A stretch of 63,679 nt of DNA from an uncultured Oscillibacter sp. (GTDB lineage Bacteria > Bacillota > Clostridia > Oscillospirales > Oscillospiraceae), in assembly GCA_900544105.1 (NCBI GenBank), contig UQUC01000003.1:1-63679 (forward strand), given 5' to 3'. Below the pieces are notes generated by a model, which was not told the origin of the DNA, searched no databases, and was given only the letters and a program-made list of their open reading frames with translations. Each line of letters starts with the position of its first letter. Position 1 is the stretch's first letter. Made by a program: the position numbers and the translations under genes. This document shows, in pieces, positions 7,138-15,731 of the stretch.

Positions 7138-8907
7138 ATGCTTTTATCCGCGGAGCATCTGTCCATCAACTTTGGCAGCCGTCAGCTGTTGGAGGATGTG
7201 AATTTTTATCTGAACGAGGGAGACAAGGTAGGCGTCATCGGCATCAACGGTACCGGCAAGTCCACCTTTTTGAAGGTCCTGGCCGGGAAATTAGAGGCTG
7301 ATGCCGGAACGATCTCCCGAAATCCCAACGTGCAGGTGAGCCTGCTGGAGCAGAATCCCCCCATGGAGGATGACGCCACCGTTTTGGAGCAGGTATTCCT
7401 GCATTTTCCCAAGGAATTCCGGGAGCTGAATGAATATGAGGCCAAGTCCATGCTCAACAAGCTGGGCCTGCCGGACTATGAGCAGAAGGTGGGTACCCTC
7501 TCCGGCGGACAGCGGAAGCGGGTGGCGCTGGCGGCGGCGCTGATCCACCCGGCGGATGTGCTGGTGCTGGACGAACCCACCAACCATCTGGACGCGGAAA
7601 TGACCGCGTGGCTGGAGGACTGGCTCCGCCGTTTCAAGGGCGGGCTGGTGATGGTGACCCATGACCGCTATTTCCTGGAGCGGGTGGTGAACCACATCAC
7701 GGAGCTGAGCCGGGGCAAGTTGTATCATTACGAGGCTAACTATTCCAAATATCTGGAACTGAAGGCACAGAGGGCGGAAATGGCGGAGGCCAGTGAGCGG
7801 AAGCGGCAGTCCATCCTACGGACGGAGCGGGAGTGGATCATGCGTGGTTGCCGGGCCAGAACCACCAAAAGCCGGGACCGTATCGAGCGATATGAGGCCC
7901 TGAAAAATCAGGAGGCCCCGGAGACGGACGACACCGTGCAGCTGGCGGCGGCGTCCAGCCGTCTGGGTAAAAAGCTGATCGAACTGCACGATGTCAGCAA
8001 GACCTACGAGAGCCGCACGGTTATTCGCGGCTTCTCCTACAATCTGCTGCGGAATGACCGCATTGGCATTGTGGGACACAACGGCGCCGGAAAATCCACG
8101 CTGCTGCGGCTGTTCGCCGGGGAGTTGTCCCCGGACAGCGGCACGGTGGACATTGGAACCACTGTGAAGATCGGCCACTTTTCTCAGGAGGGCCAGGAGC
8201 TGGACCTGAACCAGCGTGTCTACGATTTTATCCATGACATTGGCGACGAGGTCCGCACCGACGAGGGGACCTTCACAGCCAAGGCCATGATGGAGCGGTT
8301 CCTGTTTCCCAGCGATTTGCAGTCAGTCCCCATCGGACGGCTCAGCGGCGGAGAACGGCGGCGGCTGTACCTGCTGTCCATTCTGATGGAAGCCCCCAAC
8401 GTCCTGCTGCTGGACGAGCCTACCAACGATCTGGACGTGATGACCCTCTCCATTCTGGAGGACTATTTGCAGGGCTTCCCGGGTCCTATCCTTATCGTGT
8501 CCCATGACCGCTTCCTGCTGGATAAGCTGGCAGAGCAGGTCTTTGAGGTGCGGGACGGTGAGGTACTGCGTTACAGCGGCAACTGGTCCGACTGGAAGGC
8601 CAAGCGGAAAGAGGAGGAAGCGCCCGCCAAGGCGGAAAAGCCCAAGGCGGCTCAGGAGCGCCCCAGGGAGCGGAAGCTGAAATTCACCTTCAAGGAGCAG
8701 CGGGAGTTCGAGACCATCGACGAGGACCTGGCCGCGCTGGAGCAGCAGATCCGGGAGTGCGAGGAGGCCCAGGGCGCCTGCGGCAGCGATTATGTGAAGC
8801 TTCAGGAGTTGCAGGCCAGGCAGACGGAGCTGGAAGCTGCCCTGGAAGGAAAAACGGAGCGGTGGATGTACCTCACGGAGCTGAAGGAAAAGATCGACGC
8901 ACAGTAA
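7138..8907 (+). CDS. uup: ABC-F ATPase, Uup type
   Basis: Soluble ribosome-associated ATPase with two complete nucleotide-binding domains and no membrane segments. NBD1: Walker A GINGTGKST, signature LSGGQRKRVAL, Walker B LVLDEPTNHLD. NBD2: GHNGAGKST, LSGGERRRLYL, LLLDEPTNDLD. A charged interdomain linker and a C-terminal coiled coil (about 510-589, LEQQIRECEEAQG ... LQELQARQTELEAALEGK) mark it as Uup-like rather than an antibiotic-resistance ABC-F. Uup proteins relieve ribosome stalling and affect transposon excision. AAAGGAG lies eight bases before the ATG. It is a single-gene unit followed by a terminator. A second ABC-F gene is at 54631. Confidence 0.93.
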   Translation: MLLSAEHLSINFGSRQLLEDVNFYLNEGDKVGVIGINGTGKSTFLKVLAGKLEADAGTISRNPNVQVSLLEQNPPMEDDATVLEQVFLHFPKEFRELNEYEAKSMLNKLGLPDYEQKVGTLSGGQRKRVALAAALIHPADVLVLDEPTNHLDAEMTAWLEDWLRRFKGGLVMVTHDRYFLERVVNHITELSRGKLYHYEANYSKYLELKAQRAEMAEASERKRQSILRTEREWIMRGCRARTTKSRDRIERYEALKNQEAPETDDTVQLAAASSRLGKKLIELHDVSKTYESRTVIRGFSYNLLRNDRIGIVGHNGAGKSTLLRLFAGELSPDSGTVDIGTTVKIGHFSQEGQELDLNQRVYDFIHDIGDEVRTDEGTFTAKAMMERFLFPSDLQSVPIGRLSGGERRRLYLLSILMEAPNVLLLDEPTNDLDVMTLSILEDYLQGFPGPILIVSHDRFLLDKLAEQVFEVRDGEVLRYSGNWSDWKAKRKEEEAPAKAEKPKAAQERPRERKLKFTFKEQREFETIDEDLAALEQQIRECEEAQGACGSDYVKLQELQARQTELEAALEGKTERWMYLTELKEKIDAQ

Positions 8908-8933
8908 TTCCGCAGTTTTGACAGCGGCAAAGA

Positions 8934-8960
8934 GGAGCGGCTTACAGCCGCTCCTTTTTT
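8934..8960 (+). terminator. Intrinsic terminator of the uup gene
   Basis: Stem GGAGCGGC / GCCGCTCC with loop TTACA, followed by six T residues. Confidence 0.9.
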
Positions 8961-8976
8961 GCTTTGGCGTGCGCCG

Positions 8977-9513
8977 TTACAGCCGGTCCTCTTTCGTTTC
9001 CGCGTACCAGAGATTATAGATCTGGCGGTAGATGCTCGCGGCGGTCTCCGTGTGGCAGACCATCCGTACCCGGCGGGGATGGTCATAGGTCCGAAGATCA
9101 TCCATGATGGCTTTCAGCGCCACGGAAGCTGCCTGCGCCATGGGATATCCGTAGACCCCAGTGGAGATGGAGGGAAAGTCCACGGAATCAATGTGGTGTG
9201 CGCGGGCAAGTTCCAGACAGCTCCGGTAGCAGGCGGCCAGCGCCGCCGCCTCGCCGTGATCGCCGCCCTGCCAGATGGGTCCTACGGTGTGAATGACATA
9301 CTGGGCCTTTAACCGATACCCCCGTGTCAGTTTGGCTTGGCCCGTCTCGCAGCCGTGAAGGGTCCGGCATTCCGCTAACAGCTCCGGTCCGGCGGCAGCG
9401 TGAATGGCGCCGTCAACGCCGCTGCCTCCCAGCAGGGTGCGGTTGGCGGCATTGACGATGGCTTCCGTGTCGGACGCGGTAATATCTCCTGAGACGATGG
9501 CAAAACGGTCCAT
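8977..9513 (-). CDS. Macro-domain O-acetyl-ADP-ribose deacetylase
   Basis: Macro (A1pp) domain protein of 178 aa, similar to YmdB. It begins with the typical first strand and ADP-ribose pocket GDITASDTEAIVNAANRTLLGGSGVDGAIH (9-38) and has the second loop PSISTGVYGYP (about 125-135). Such enzymes hydrolyse O-acetyl-ADP-ribose and reverse mono-ADP-ribosylation. It is convergent with uup and divergent from the DUF1576 gene; no partner ART or sirtuin gene is in the window. Confidence 0.92.
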   Translation of the reverse strand: MDRFAIVSGDITASDTEAIVNAANRTLLGGSGVDGAIHAAAGPELLAECRTLHGCETGQAKLTRGYRLKAQYVIHTVGPIWQGGDHGEAAALAACYRSCLELARAHHIDSVDFPSISTGVYGYPMAQAASVALKAIMDDLRTYDHPRRVRMVCHTETAASIYRQIYNLWYAETKEDRL

Positions 9514-9629
9514 ATAAGCACCTCCCGGATGTAGAGAATCGTGAATGGTATAAAATCAGCATAGACTGTCTGAAATCAAAAGGCAAGTGTAAACTTTTTT
9601 TGAACCGGTGAAAAATTTCACGAATTGGG

Positions 9630-9658
9630 TTGCCGTTGGGGAAAAATCACAGTATAAT
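9630..9658 (+). promoter_or_regulatory. Promoter of the DUF1576 gene
   Basis: TTGCCG (9630-9635) and a perfect TATAAT (9653-9658) with a 17-bp spacer, about 44 bp before the start codon. Confidence 0.65.
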
Positions 9659-9702
9659 AAAATTAACGCATTAAGAAACCGTTAAGAAACAGGAGGAGAT
9701 CC

Positions 9703-11160
9703 GTGAACACGAGCCGCCATTATCAGTATATTTTTCCGGGGACCATTGCGTTTTCCGTTGTGCTGATGCTCATTGGTCTCAGCATGGGCCATCCGGAACA
9801 GCTCTTGCCGGGGCTTTGGAAGATCGCCACCATGCAGGATCTTCTGATCACAGACTATATCCATATTGCAGGCCCAGCCGCCGCTTTTGTCAATGCGGGG
9901 CTGGTGACCATCATCTCCATTCTCATCATCAAGCTGGCCAAGGACCCCTTCAACGGTTTTACCATTGTGGAGATGGGGCTGATGGCGGGTTTTTCTCTGT
10001 TTGGGAAAAATGTGTTCAACATCTGGCCTATCATTTTAGGGACATGGCTGTATGCCCGGTATCAGAAGGAGCCGTTTTCCAAATATGCCTCCGTGGCCCT
10101 GCTGGCGACAGCTCTGGCGCCGCTGGTGAGCTATATGGCATTGGGCAGCGTCCACGCCAGCTTGCCTTTGGGTGTGTTCACCGGTGTTCTGGTGGGCTTT
10201 TTGCTGCCGTCCCTGTCAGCTTACACCTATAAAGTACAAAATGGCATGAACCTCTACAACATGGGCTTTGCCTGCGGCCTGTTCGCCATGATGGTGGTGC
10301 CGATCCTGACGGCCTTCGGTGACAAGCCGGACTCGGTGCTCTACTGGTCCACGGGCCTCAATTTTGAACTGAGCCTTGCCTGCGGTGCCCTATGCATTGT
10401 GTTCATCCTCATCGGCGCCTTCGGCTGCGGCGCCCCCGCCTGGGCTGTATGGGCCGGATACCGGCGCCTGCTGAGCACCACGGGCCGGGCGCCCAACGAT
10501 TATCTGCGTATGTTCGGCGCCGGACCGGTGATGGTGAATGTCGGTATCAACGGTCTGATCGGCATTGCCTATGTACTGCTGGTGGGGGGCGATCTCAACG
10601 GCCCCACCCTGGGCGGCATTTTTACCATCATGGGCTTCTCCGCCTTCGGTAAGCATCCTCGGAACATCATTCCCGTGATGTTCGGCGTGTGGCTGGGGGC
10701 CTACGGTATGCACTGCGAACCCAATTACCCGGCGCTTCAGCTGGCGGGCCTGTTCGGGACCACACTGGCCCCCGTTGCCGGTCACTTCGGCCCGGTGTGC
10801 GGCGTACTGGCCGGATTCATTCACTCGGCGCTGGTGTTACAGACCGGCGGCCCGGTGGCGGGATTGAACCTCTACAACAACGGCTTTTCCGGCGGCCTCA
10901 TCGCCATTGTGCTCTATCCGACCCTGACGGCCATTATCCGCCATCGCCGGCCGAAGCTTCGGGATGCGGATTACTATGACCTCTTTGAGGCGGATCAGCC
11001 CATCAACATGTCTACCTGGCATACCCACCGGCCCACTCCTGAGGAGAAAGCTGCGGAGGCGGCTGGCCGCATGACGGATGATCTGCCGGAGCGGGAGCGC
11101 TTTCAACAGATGGAGAAGAAAGAGAAGAAAGAGAAGAAAGAGAAGAAAGAGAACGGGTAG
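9703..11160 (+). CDS. DUF1576 multispanning membrane protein
   Basis: Integral membrane protein of 485 aa with roughly twelve hydrophobic segments. The two halves show a duplicated pattern: GFTIVEMGLMAGFSLFGKNVFNIWPIILGTW in the first and GGIFTIMGFSAFGKHPRNIIPVMFGVWLG in the second. Each half also ends in a related motif (NGMNLYNMGFACGL and AGLNLYNNGFSGGL). This is the DUF1576 family, common in Clostridia and of unknown function; transport is a guess from the topology. GTG at 9703 is preceded by AGGAGG. The C terminus is hydrophilic and ends in a Lys/Glu repeat encoded by a 9-bp tandem repeat. Confidence 0.85.
   Translation: MNTSRHYQYIFPGTIAFSVVLMLIGLSMGHPEQLLPGLWKIATMQDLLITDYIHIAGPAAAFVNAGLVTIISILIIKLAKDPFNGFTIVEMGLMAGFSLFGKNVFNIWPIILGTWLYARYQKEPFSKYASVALLATALAPLVSYMALGSVHASLPLGVFTGVLVGFLLPSLSAYTYKVQNGMNLYNMGFACGLFAMMVVPILTAFGDKPDSVLYWSTGLNFELSLACGALCIVFILIGAFGCGAPAWAVWAGYRRLLSTTGRAPNDYLRMFGAGPVMVNVGINGLIGIAYVLLVGGDLNGPTLGGIFTIMGFSAFGKHPRNIIPVMFGVWLGAYGMHCEPNYPALQLAGLFGTTLAPVAGHFGPVCGVLAGFIHSALVLQTGGPVAGLNLYNNGFSGGLIAIVLYPTLTAIIRHRRPKLRDADYYDLFEADQPINMSTWHTHRPTPEEKAAEAAGRMTDDLPERERFQQMEKKEKKEKKEKKENG
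11113..11153 (+). repeat. 9-bp tandem repeat (GAGAAGAAA) inside the DUF1576 gene
   Basis: Four perfect in-frame copies plus a partial copy encode a (Glu-Lys-Lys) tail. Because the unit is a multiple of three, slippage would change tail length without breaking the frame. Confidence 0.9.
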
Positions 11161-11163
11161 GAC

Positions 11164-11192
11164 TTGCCCTTTTGGGAAACTTGTGGCATAAT
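11164..11192 (+). promoter_or_regulatory. Promoter of the degV-like gene
   Basis: TTGCCC (11164-11169) and CATAAT (11187-11192) are separated by 17 bp; AAAGGAG and ATG 11237 follow. Confidence 0.55.
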
Positions 11193-11236
11193 ATCCTCTG
11201 AACAATCTAGTTTTTGGGTAAAAAGGAGCAGAAAAA

Positions 11237-12106
11237 ATGACCCCAAAGAAAATTGCCCTGCTAACGGATTCCAGCGCTGACCTGCGTTGGGACCAGGCCA
11301 GGGAAAACAATATCTTTTTTGTCCCGCTGCGGATCCTGTGCGAGGACGGCGAATATCTGGACGGCGTCAACATCACCGGCCCGGATATTTATCAGCGGCT
11401 TCATAACGGTGAACTGCCTCAGACCTCGTTGCCACGTGTGGAGGATTTCAGCGCGAAGCTCCGGGAGATCTTTGATCTGGGATATGACGGCGTGATCGCC
11501 GTCATGCTGTCCAGCGGCCTGTCCGGGACTTATAATCTGGCCCGGATCGTGGCGGAGGAGTGCAGGGAACAGGGAAGGGCTATGGTGGCCTTTGATTCCC
11601 TCAGCGGTTCTCTGGGGCTGGGCATGACGGTCTTGCAGCTGGCGGAGGACATCCGAAACGGCATGGGTTGGGAGGAGTTAACGGAGCGCCGAGTTCCGCA
11701 GCTGATTCAAAATACCTATCCGTTTTTTACGTTGGATACACTGGAGTATCTGCAAAAGGGCGGCCGGATCGGCAAGGTCACGGCCATGGCCGGCACTATG
11801 CTCCAGATCAAGCCTATCATCACCTTTGCGCCGGACGGACAGCTGCAATCTGTGGCCAAGGTTCGGGGACGGCATCAGGTGATGCGGAAACTGGTGGATA
11901 TGGCTGTGGACCGCTGCGGTGAACACAAGCGGTACAATCTTGCTGTGGCCCATGGCGGCGCACCGGAAGAAATGGAGACCGTGCGGCAGATGTTGACAGA
12001 GGCGCTGCCCAACGGCGACCACCTGTGGGACGGCGAGATCGACGGCACCCTCAGCGTCTATATCGGAGACGGCGTGCTGGGCGCTGCCGTTCAGGTGCTG
12101 GACTGA
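11237..12106 (+). CDS. DegV family fatty-acid-binding protein
   Basis: Cytosolic two-domain protein of 289 aa that binds a fatty acid (FakB-type) and presents it to the kinase FakA for phosphorylation. Visible marks: N-terminal ALLTDSSADL (8-17), the lipid-contacting SSGLSGTYNLA (about 94-104) and FTLDTLEYLQKGGRIGK (about 168-184), the usual DegV signature. No fakA gene is nearby. AAAAGGAG precedes the ATG. A single-gene unit closed by a terminator. Confidence 0.92.
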   Translation: MTPKKIALLTDSSADLRWDQARENNIFFVPLRILCEDGEYLDGVNITGPDIYQRLHNGELPQTSLPRVEDFSAKLREIFDLGYDGVIAVMLSSGLSGTYNLARIVAEECREQGRAMVAFDSLSGSLGLGMTVLQLAEDIRNGMGWEELTERRVPQLIQNTYPFFTLDTLEYLQKGGRIGKVTAMAGTMLQIKPIITFAPDGQLQSVAKVRGRHQVMRKLVDMAVDRCGEHKRYNLAVAHGGAPEEMETVRQMLTEALPNGDHLWDGEIDGTLSVYIGDGVLGAAVQVLD

Positions 12107-12130
12107 CCAAAAAGCAGAATACCAGAAACA

Positions 12131-12158
12131 GACACCCCGCCTCGGCGGGGTGTCTTTC
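12131..12158 (+). terminator. Intrinsic terminator after degV-like gene
   Basis: Stem GACACCCCGC / GCGGGGTGTC with a four-base loop and T-rich tail (TTTCT). Confidence 0.85.
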
Positions 12159-12185
12159 TACCATAGACAAAATGGAGGAAAATGC

Positions 12186-12214
12186 TTGCAAAACAGAAAA
12201 GACTGTGATACTCT
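12186..12214 (+). promoter_or_regulatory. Promoter of the serine dehydratase operon
   Basis: TTGCAA (12186-12191), 17 bp, TACTCT (12209-12214) with an extended TGn element immediately before the -10 box. Confidence 0.5.
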
Positions 12215-12249
12215 TTAAATTAGAGAAATGTAACAAAGGAGGAGCGCTC

Positions 12250-12918
12250 ATGCTGGATATTTTTGAGATCCTTGGACCAATTATGGTAGGTCCCTCCAGT
12301 TCCCACACGGCGGGAGCTGTGCGCATCGGGCGGATGGCCCGGACCCTTTTGGGAGAACCGCCGGTGAAGGCGGACATTGGATTGTACGGTTCCTTTGCGG
12401 AGACCGGCCGGGGCCACGGTACGGACCGGGCACTGGTGGCGGGATTGCTGGGTATGAAACCCGATGATCTGCGGATCCCGGAGAGCTTCTCCGTGGCAAA
12501 GGAGCAGGGATTGTCCTTTGTGTTCCATCCCGCCGAGCTGCGGGAGGCTCACCCCAACACGGCAGTGCTGACGGTGGAGGGTGCCAGCGGAAAAAAGACC
12601 AAAGTGCAGGCGGCGTCCATCGGCGGCGGCCGGATCCGGGTGGATCAGCTGGATGGCGTTGCGGTGGACTTTACCGGTATCTTCAACACCCTGATCGTCC
12701 GTCACATGGACGTGCCCGGCGAGCTGGCGACCCTGACCAAGGTACTCTCTGACGGCGGTATCAACATCGCCAATATGAGCCTGGTACGTGACCGCCGGGG
12801 CGGTAGCGTGATGACGATTTTTGAGATCGACCAGCCGGTGCCCGCGGCGGAACTGGAGCAGTTGAAGGCAGTACCCCAGGTGCTTGGCGTGATCTATTAC
12901 GAGAAGGAGGACGACTGA
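12250..12918 (+). CDS. sdaAB: L-serine dehydratase, beta subunit
   Basis: Regulatory and structural subunit of the two-component, iron-sulfur L-serine dehydratase that deaminates serine to pyruvate and ammonia. 222 aa: the SDH-beta domain begins FEILGPIMVGPSSSHTAGAVRIG (5-27), and a C-terminal ACT domain (about 150-222, VDVPGELATLTKVLSDGGINIANM-like) probably binds serine. The ATG at 12250 follows AAAGGAGGAGC; the longer open frame upstream (from 12025) overlaps the terminator and degV and is not used. The alpha subunit starts two bases after the stop, so the two form an operon. Typical of amino-acid-fermenting Clostridia. Confidence 0.95.
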   Translation: MLDIFEILGPIMVGPSSSHTAGAVRIGRMARTLLGEPPVKADIGLYGSFAETGRGHGTDRALVAGLLGMKPDDLRIPESFSVAKEQGLSFVFHPAELREAHPNTAVLTVEGASGKKTKVQAASIGGGRIRVDQLDGVAVDFTGIFNTLIVRHMDVPGELATLTKVLSDGGINIANMSLVRDRRGGSVMTIFEIDQPVPAAELEQLKAVPQVLGVIYYEKEDD

Positions 12919-12919
12919 T

Positions 12920-13795
12920 ATGGCCTTGAATTCCATGCAGGAGATCTTTGAAAAGGCGGCTTCCCGGTCCATCCCCTTCTGGCGGGTGGTTCTGGAAACC
13001 GATATGGAAGAGCGGCAGGTAACGGAAGAGCAGTCCATGGAAAAAATGCGGGCTGCCTGGCATGCTATGCTGGAATCTGCCGTCAGTTATCAGGGCGATC
13101 AGCACTCCCGCAGCGGTCTTGTGGGCGGAGACGGCGCCCGGATGCGGCGTTACGCCGCGTCCGGTACTACATACAGCGGCCCCTATGTGCAGGAGGTTAT
13201 TGCCACGGCCCTCAGCGTAGGCGAGTCTAACGCCTGCATGCGTAAGATCGTGGCGGCGCCCACCGCAGGCGCCTGCGGTGTACTGCCTGCCGTTCTGGTG
13301 CCTCTGTACCAGATGGGCCGCGCCACCGAGGAAGAGATTTTGCAGGCTCTGTACACCGCTTCCGGCATTGGCGCGGTGGTCAGCTTCCGGGCCTGTATCG
13401 CCGGTGCTTCCGGCGGCTGTCAGGCGGAGATCGGCACGGCTTCCGCTATGGCGGCTGGCGCGCTGACCTCCCTGCGGGGCGGCGATCCTCAGCAGATCGG
13501 CCACGCGGCGGCTATGGCCCTGAAAAACCTGATGGGCCTGGTGTGCGACCCGGTGGCGGGTCTGGTGGAGGTCCCCTGCGTGAAGCGGAATGTGATAGGC
13601 TCTGTCAACGCCGTCAGCTGCGCAGATATGGCGCTGGCCGGCGTGGAAAGCCGGATCCCTGTGGACGAGGTCATCGACTGCATGGGTGAGGTAGGCCGCC
13701 GGATGCCTATGGAGATGCGGGAGACCGCTTTGGGCGGTCTGGCTGCCACGCCTACCGGCAAGGCCGTCAAGGAACGGATGGAGCAGCAGGACTGA
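12920..13795 (+). CDS. sdaAA: L-serine dehydratase, iron-sulfur alpha subunit
   Basis: Catalytic subunit of 291 aa that carries an oxygen-sensitive [4Fe-4S] cluster and eliminates water from L-serine. Conserved blocks: SRSGLVGGDGARMRRYA (about 55-75), the APTAGACGVLPAVL segment (about 113-127) and CDPVAGLVEVPCVKRN (about 211-226); cysteines in these blocks are the cluster ligands in the family. It is directly downstream of the beta subunit and is followed by a strong terminator. Confidence 0.95.
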   Translation: MALNSMQEIFEKAASRSIPFWRVVLETDMEERQVTEEQSMEKMRAAWHAMLESAVSYQGDQHSRSGLVGGDGARMRRYAASGTTYSGPYVQEVIATALSVGESNACMRKIVAAPTAGACGVLPAVLVPLYQMGRATEEEILQALYTASGIGAVVSFRACIAGASGGCQAEIGTASAMAAGALTSLRGGDPQQIGHAAAMALKNLMGLVCDPVAGLVEVPCVKRNVIGSVNAVSCADMALAGVESRIPVDEVIDCMGEVGRRMPMEMRETALGGLAATPTGKAVKERMEQQD

Positions 13796-13807
13796 CCCGA
13801 ATCGAAT

Positions 13808-13847
13808 CAAAAAAGCGTTGGGAACAATATGTTCCCAACGTTTTTTT
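13808..13847. terminator. Bidirectional terminator between sdaAA and the MscS gene
   Basis: Stem CGTTGGGAAC / GTTCCCAACG, loop AATAT, with A-rich left and seven-T right flank. Confidence 0.92.
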
Positions 13848-13860
13848 GATAGTTGCGATT

Positions 13861-14670
13861 TTATTTGTCAAGTATGTGGACATTGAGATGATCGTAGGTC
13901 ATTTCAACATTGTGCTTGGCAAAGGTGTCCCGCAGCTTCTCATTGATAGAGTGGTAGGCGGGCCAGTAGTTCTCCACGGTGCACCAGCAGTAAATGGTGT
14001 ATTCGATGGAACTTGCACCGTAGTCGGTAAGATGCACCGCCGGAGCCGGGTCCGGCAGAATGTTGTCGGTGGCTTCCACGGCCTCCATACAAGCGGTCAT
14101 GACGGTTTCCGTGGGCGCGTCATAAGAGGCAGTGACGGTCCGGACGATCCGGCGTCGGCCCAGAACGGTATAATTGATGATCTTGGAGGAGGAAAGGTCC
14201 TTGTTGGGCATCAGGATCATCTGACCGTTGGCAGTCTCCAGCTTTGTGTGGTTCAGACCGATTTCGCGGACAGTACCGGAGATGCCGCCGGCTTCGATGA
14301 AGTCCCCCGGAGCGAAGGGGTGGGAGGAGAGGATCACCAGCCCCCCAGCCACGTTGCCTAAAATGTCCTCTGCTGCAAGGGTGATGCCCAGGGTCAGGAC
14401 GGACAGCAGCGCCGTCAGGGAGGAGGTGTTGACGCCCAGCGCTTCCGCTGTGATGATGACCGTCAGCACATAGAGGAGCACCTTTACGCTGGTGCGAATG
14501 ACCTTTTGCAGCCGCTCGTTGACCTTCTGCATCCGGCTCAGCAGCCGGGTGACGATCTTCATAATGAGCCGCACAGCGATGAGGCAGACCAGCAGCGTCA
14601 CCAGAGCGGAGAGGATCTTGCTGAGACTGTATCCCCCTACGGCGGTGTTCAGAATTTGCTTAATATCCAT
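13861..14670 (-). CDS. Small-conductance mechanosensitive channel (MscS family)
   Basis: Homoheptameric pressure-release channel. 269 aa with three N-terminal transmembrane helices (about 17-38, 60-80, 85-108), the pore helix LTALLSVLTLGITLAAEDILGNVAGGLVI, then the beta domain (HPFAPGDFIEAGGISGTVREIGLNHTKLET) and a C-terminal alpha/beta domain. The length is that of compact MscS/YggB proteins. It lies 15 bp downstream of the uridine phosphorylase gene and probably shares its transcript. Confidence 0.93.
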   Translation of the reverse strand: MDIKQILNTAVGGYSLSKILSALVTLLVCLIAVRLIMKIVTRLLSRMQKVNERLQKVIRTSVKVLLYVLTVIITAEALGVNTSSLTALLSVLTLGITLAAEDILGNVAGGLVILSSHPFAPGDFIEAGGISGTVREIGLNHTKLETANGQMILMPNKDLSSSKIINYTVLGRRRIVRTVTASYDAPTETVMTACMEAVEATDNILPDPAPAVHLTDYGASSIEYTIYCWCTVENYWPAYHSINEKLRDTFAKHNVEMTYDHLNVHILDK

Positions 14671-14685
14671 GCGATCGTATCTCCG

Positions 14686-15459
14686 TTACCGTCCGTTTTT
14701 CCGGTCAGCCTCAATGAGCCGCTTCAGACCCTCCACGGCCACTTTTACGGAGGCGGAGGTGTCCTCGCTCATTTTCTGATCCAGACCTGCGGCCTCCCGC
14801 TCCTGATTCCAGATCACATGGAAGCAGCTTCCACAACGGCAGCCCAGCGCGGCAGCCTCCACGAACAACGCGGCGGATTCCATCTCGCTGGCCTTGACGC
14901 CCAGCCGCTTCCAACTCTCCCACTTGGCCTTCAGTTCATAGCTGACGGGGGAGGCGTCAGGGCTGTGCTGGCCGTAAAAGCTGTCCTTGCACTGAACTAC
15001 GCCGATGTGGAGGGGATAACCCATCGCCTTGGTAGCGTCTACCAATGCGTTGGTGATCTCCCAGTCCGCCACGGCGGGGAATTCGATGGGGGCGTATTCC
15101 AGACTGGTGTGCTCGAAGCGGATGGCGCCGGTGGCCACCACAATGTCGCCGGACTGCACGTTCAGGTCGATGCCGCCGCAGGTGCCGGTGCGAATAAAGG
15201 TGTCCGCGCCGCACTTGTGCAGCTCCTCCATGGCGATAGCGGCGGAGGGGCCGCCGATGCCGGTGGAGCAGGCGGTGACCTTTTCGCCCAGCAGCGTGCC
15301 GGTCCAGACGTTGAACTCCCGGTTGTAGGCCACCTGATGCGCGTCATCAAACAGGGCAGCGATGGCGGGCACCCGGCCCGGATCTCCGGGGAGGATGCAA
15401 TACCGGCCTACGTCGCCAGGGACGCAGTGAATATGAAATTGCTTTTCCAGTTTCTGCAT
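14686..15459 (-). CDS. udp: Uridine phosphorylase
   Basis: Cytosolic hexameric enzyme that splits uridine with phosphate to uracil and ribose 1-phosphate. 257 aa: phosphate-binding GDPGRV (24-29), the TGIGGPSAAIAMEEL strand-helix, TGTCGGID, and the late EMESAALFVEA motif that contacts ribose are all present. ATG at 15459 follows AAAGGA; the frame runs further upstream but without a better start. The next minus-strand gene (MscS) is 15 bp away. Confidence 0.9.
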   Translation of the reverse strand: MQKLEKQFHIHCVPGDVGRYCILPGDPGRVPAIAALFDDAHQVAYNREFNVWTGTLLGEKVTACSTGIGGPSAAIAMEELHKCGADTFIRTGTCGGIDLNVQSGDIVVATGAIRFEHTSLEYAPIEFPAVADWEITNALVDATKAMGYPLHIGVVQCKDSFYGQHSPDASPVSYELKAKWESWKRLGVKASEMESAALFVEAAALGCRCGSCFHVIWNQEREAAGLDQKMSEDTSASVKVAVEGLKRLIEADRKNGR

Positions 15460-15631
15460 GACATTCACGTTCCTTTCACGCGGCCGATCCGACCGGCTGA
15501 TAATCTTTCGTATAACAGATAGTATAGCAGATAAAATCCTGATTTGTAAAGCCTCGGCAAAAGGGCGGGAGAGGAAGGCGGTTCTCGTCACCAAATTGTC
15601 TAAAATTTGTCAATTATGCCGAATCAATTCC

Positions 15632-15676
15632 TTGCGAAATTCTTAACTTGAGTTTAGTGACTAAAAAATATATAAT
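15632..15676 (+). promoter_or_regulatory. Promoter of the hydrogenase operon with a Rex-like site
   Basis: TTGAGT (15648-15653) and TATAAT (15671-15676) have a 17-bp spacer. Directly upstream and touching the -35 box is TTGCGAAATTCTTAACTT (15632-15649). It matches 10 of the 14 fixed positions of the Rex half-sites TTGTTAA-N4-TTAACAA. Rex senses NADH/NAD+ and is known to repress hydrogenase and fermentation genes in Clostridia; its use here is inference. Confidence 0.5.
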
Positions 15677-15731
15677 AATGGTTGTTTTACAAGTGCAAAA
15701 TGACGAAGATAGGAAGAAGTGAAGGAAAGGT

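Noticed and set aside
12025..12249. Upstream extension of the sdaAB frame
   Set aside because: It overlaps the end of the degV-like gene, a terminator and the promoter; ATG 12250 has a perfect ribosome binding site and matches the family start.
14228..14779. Plus-strand frames over the MscS and uridine phosphorylase genes
   Set aside because: Antisense shadows; the minus-strand genes are complete with family motifs and ribosome binding sites.
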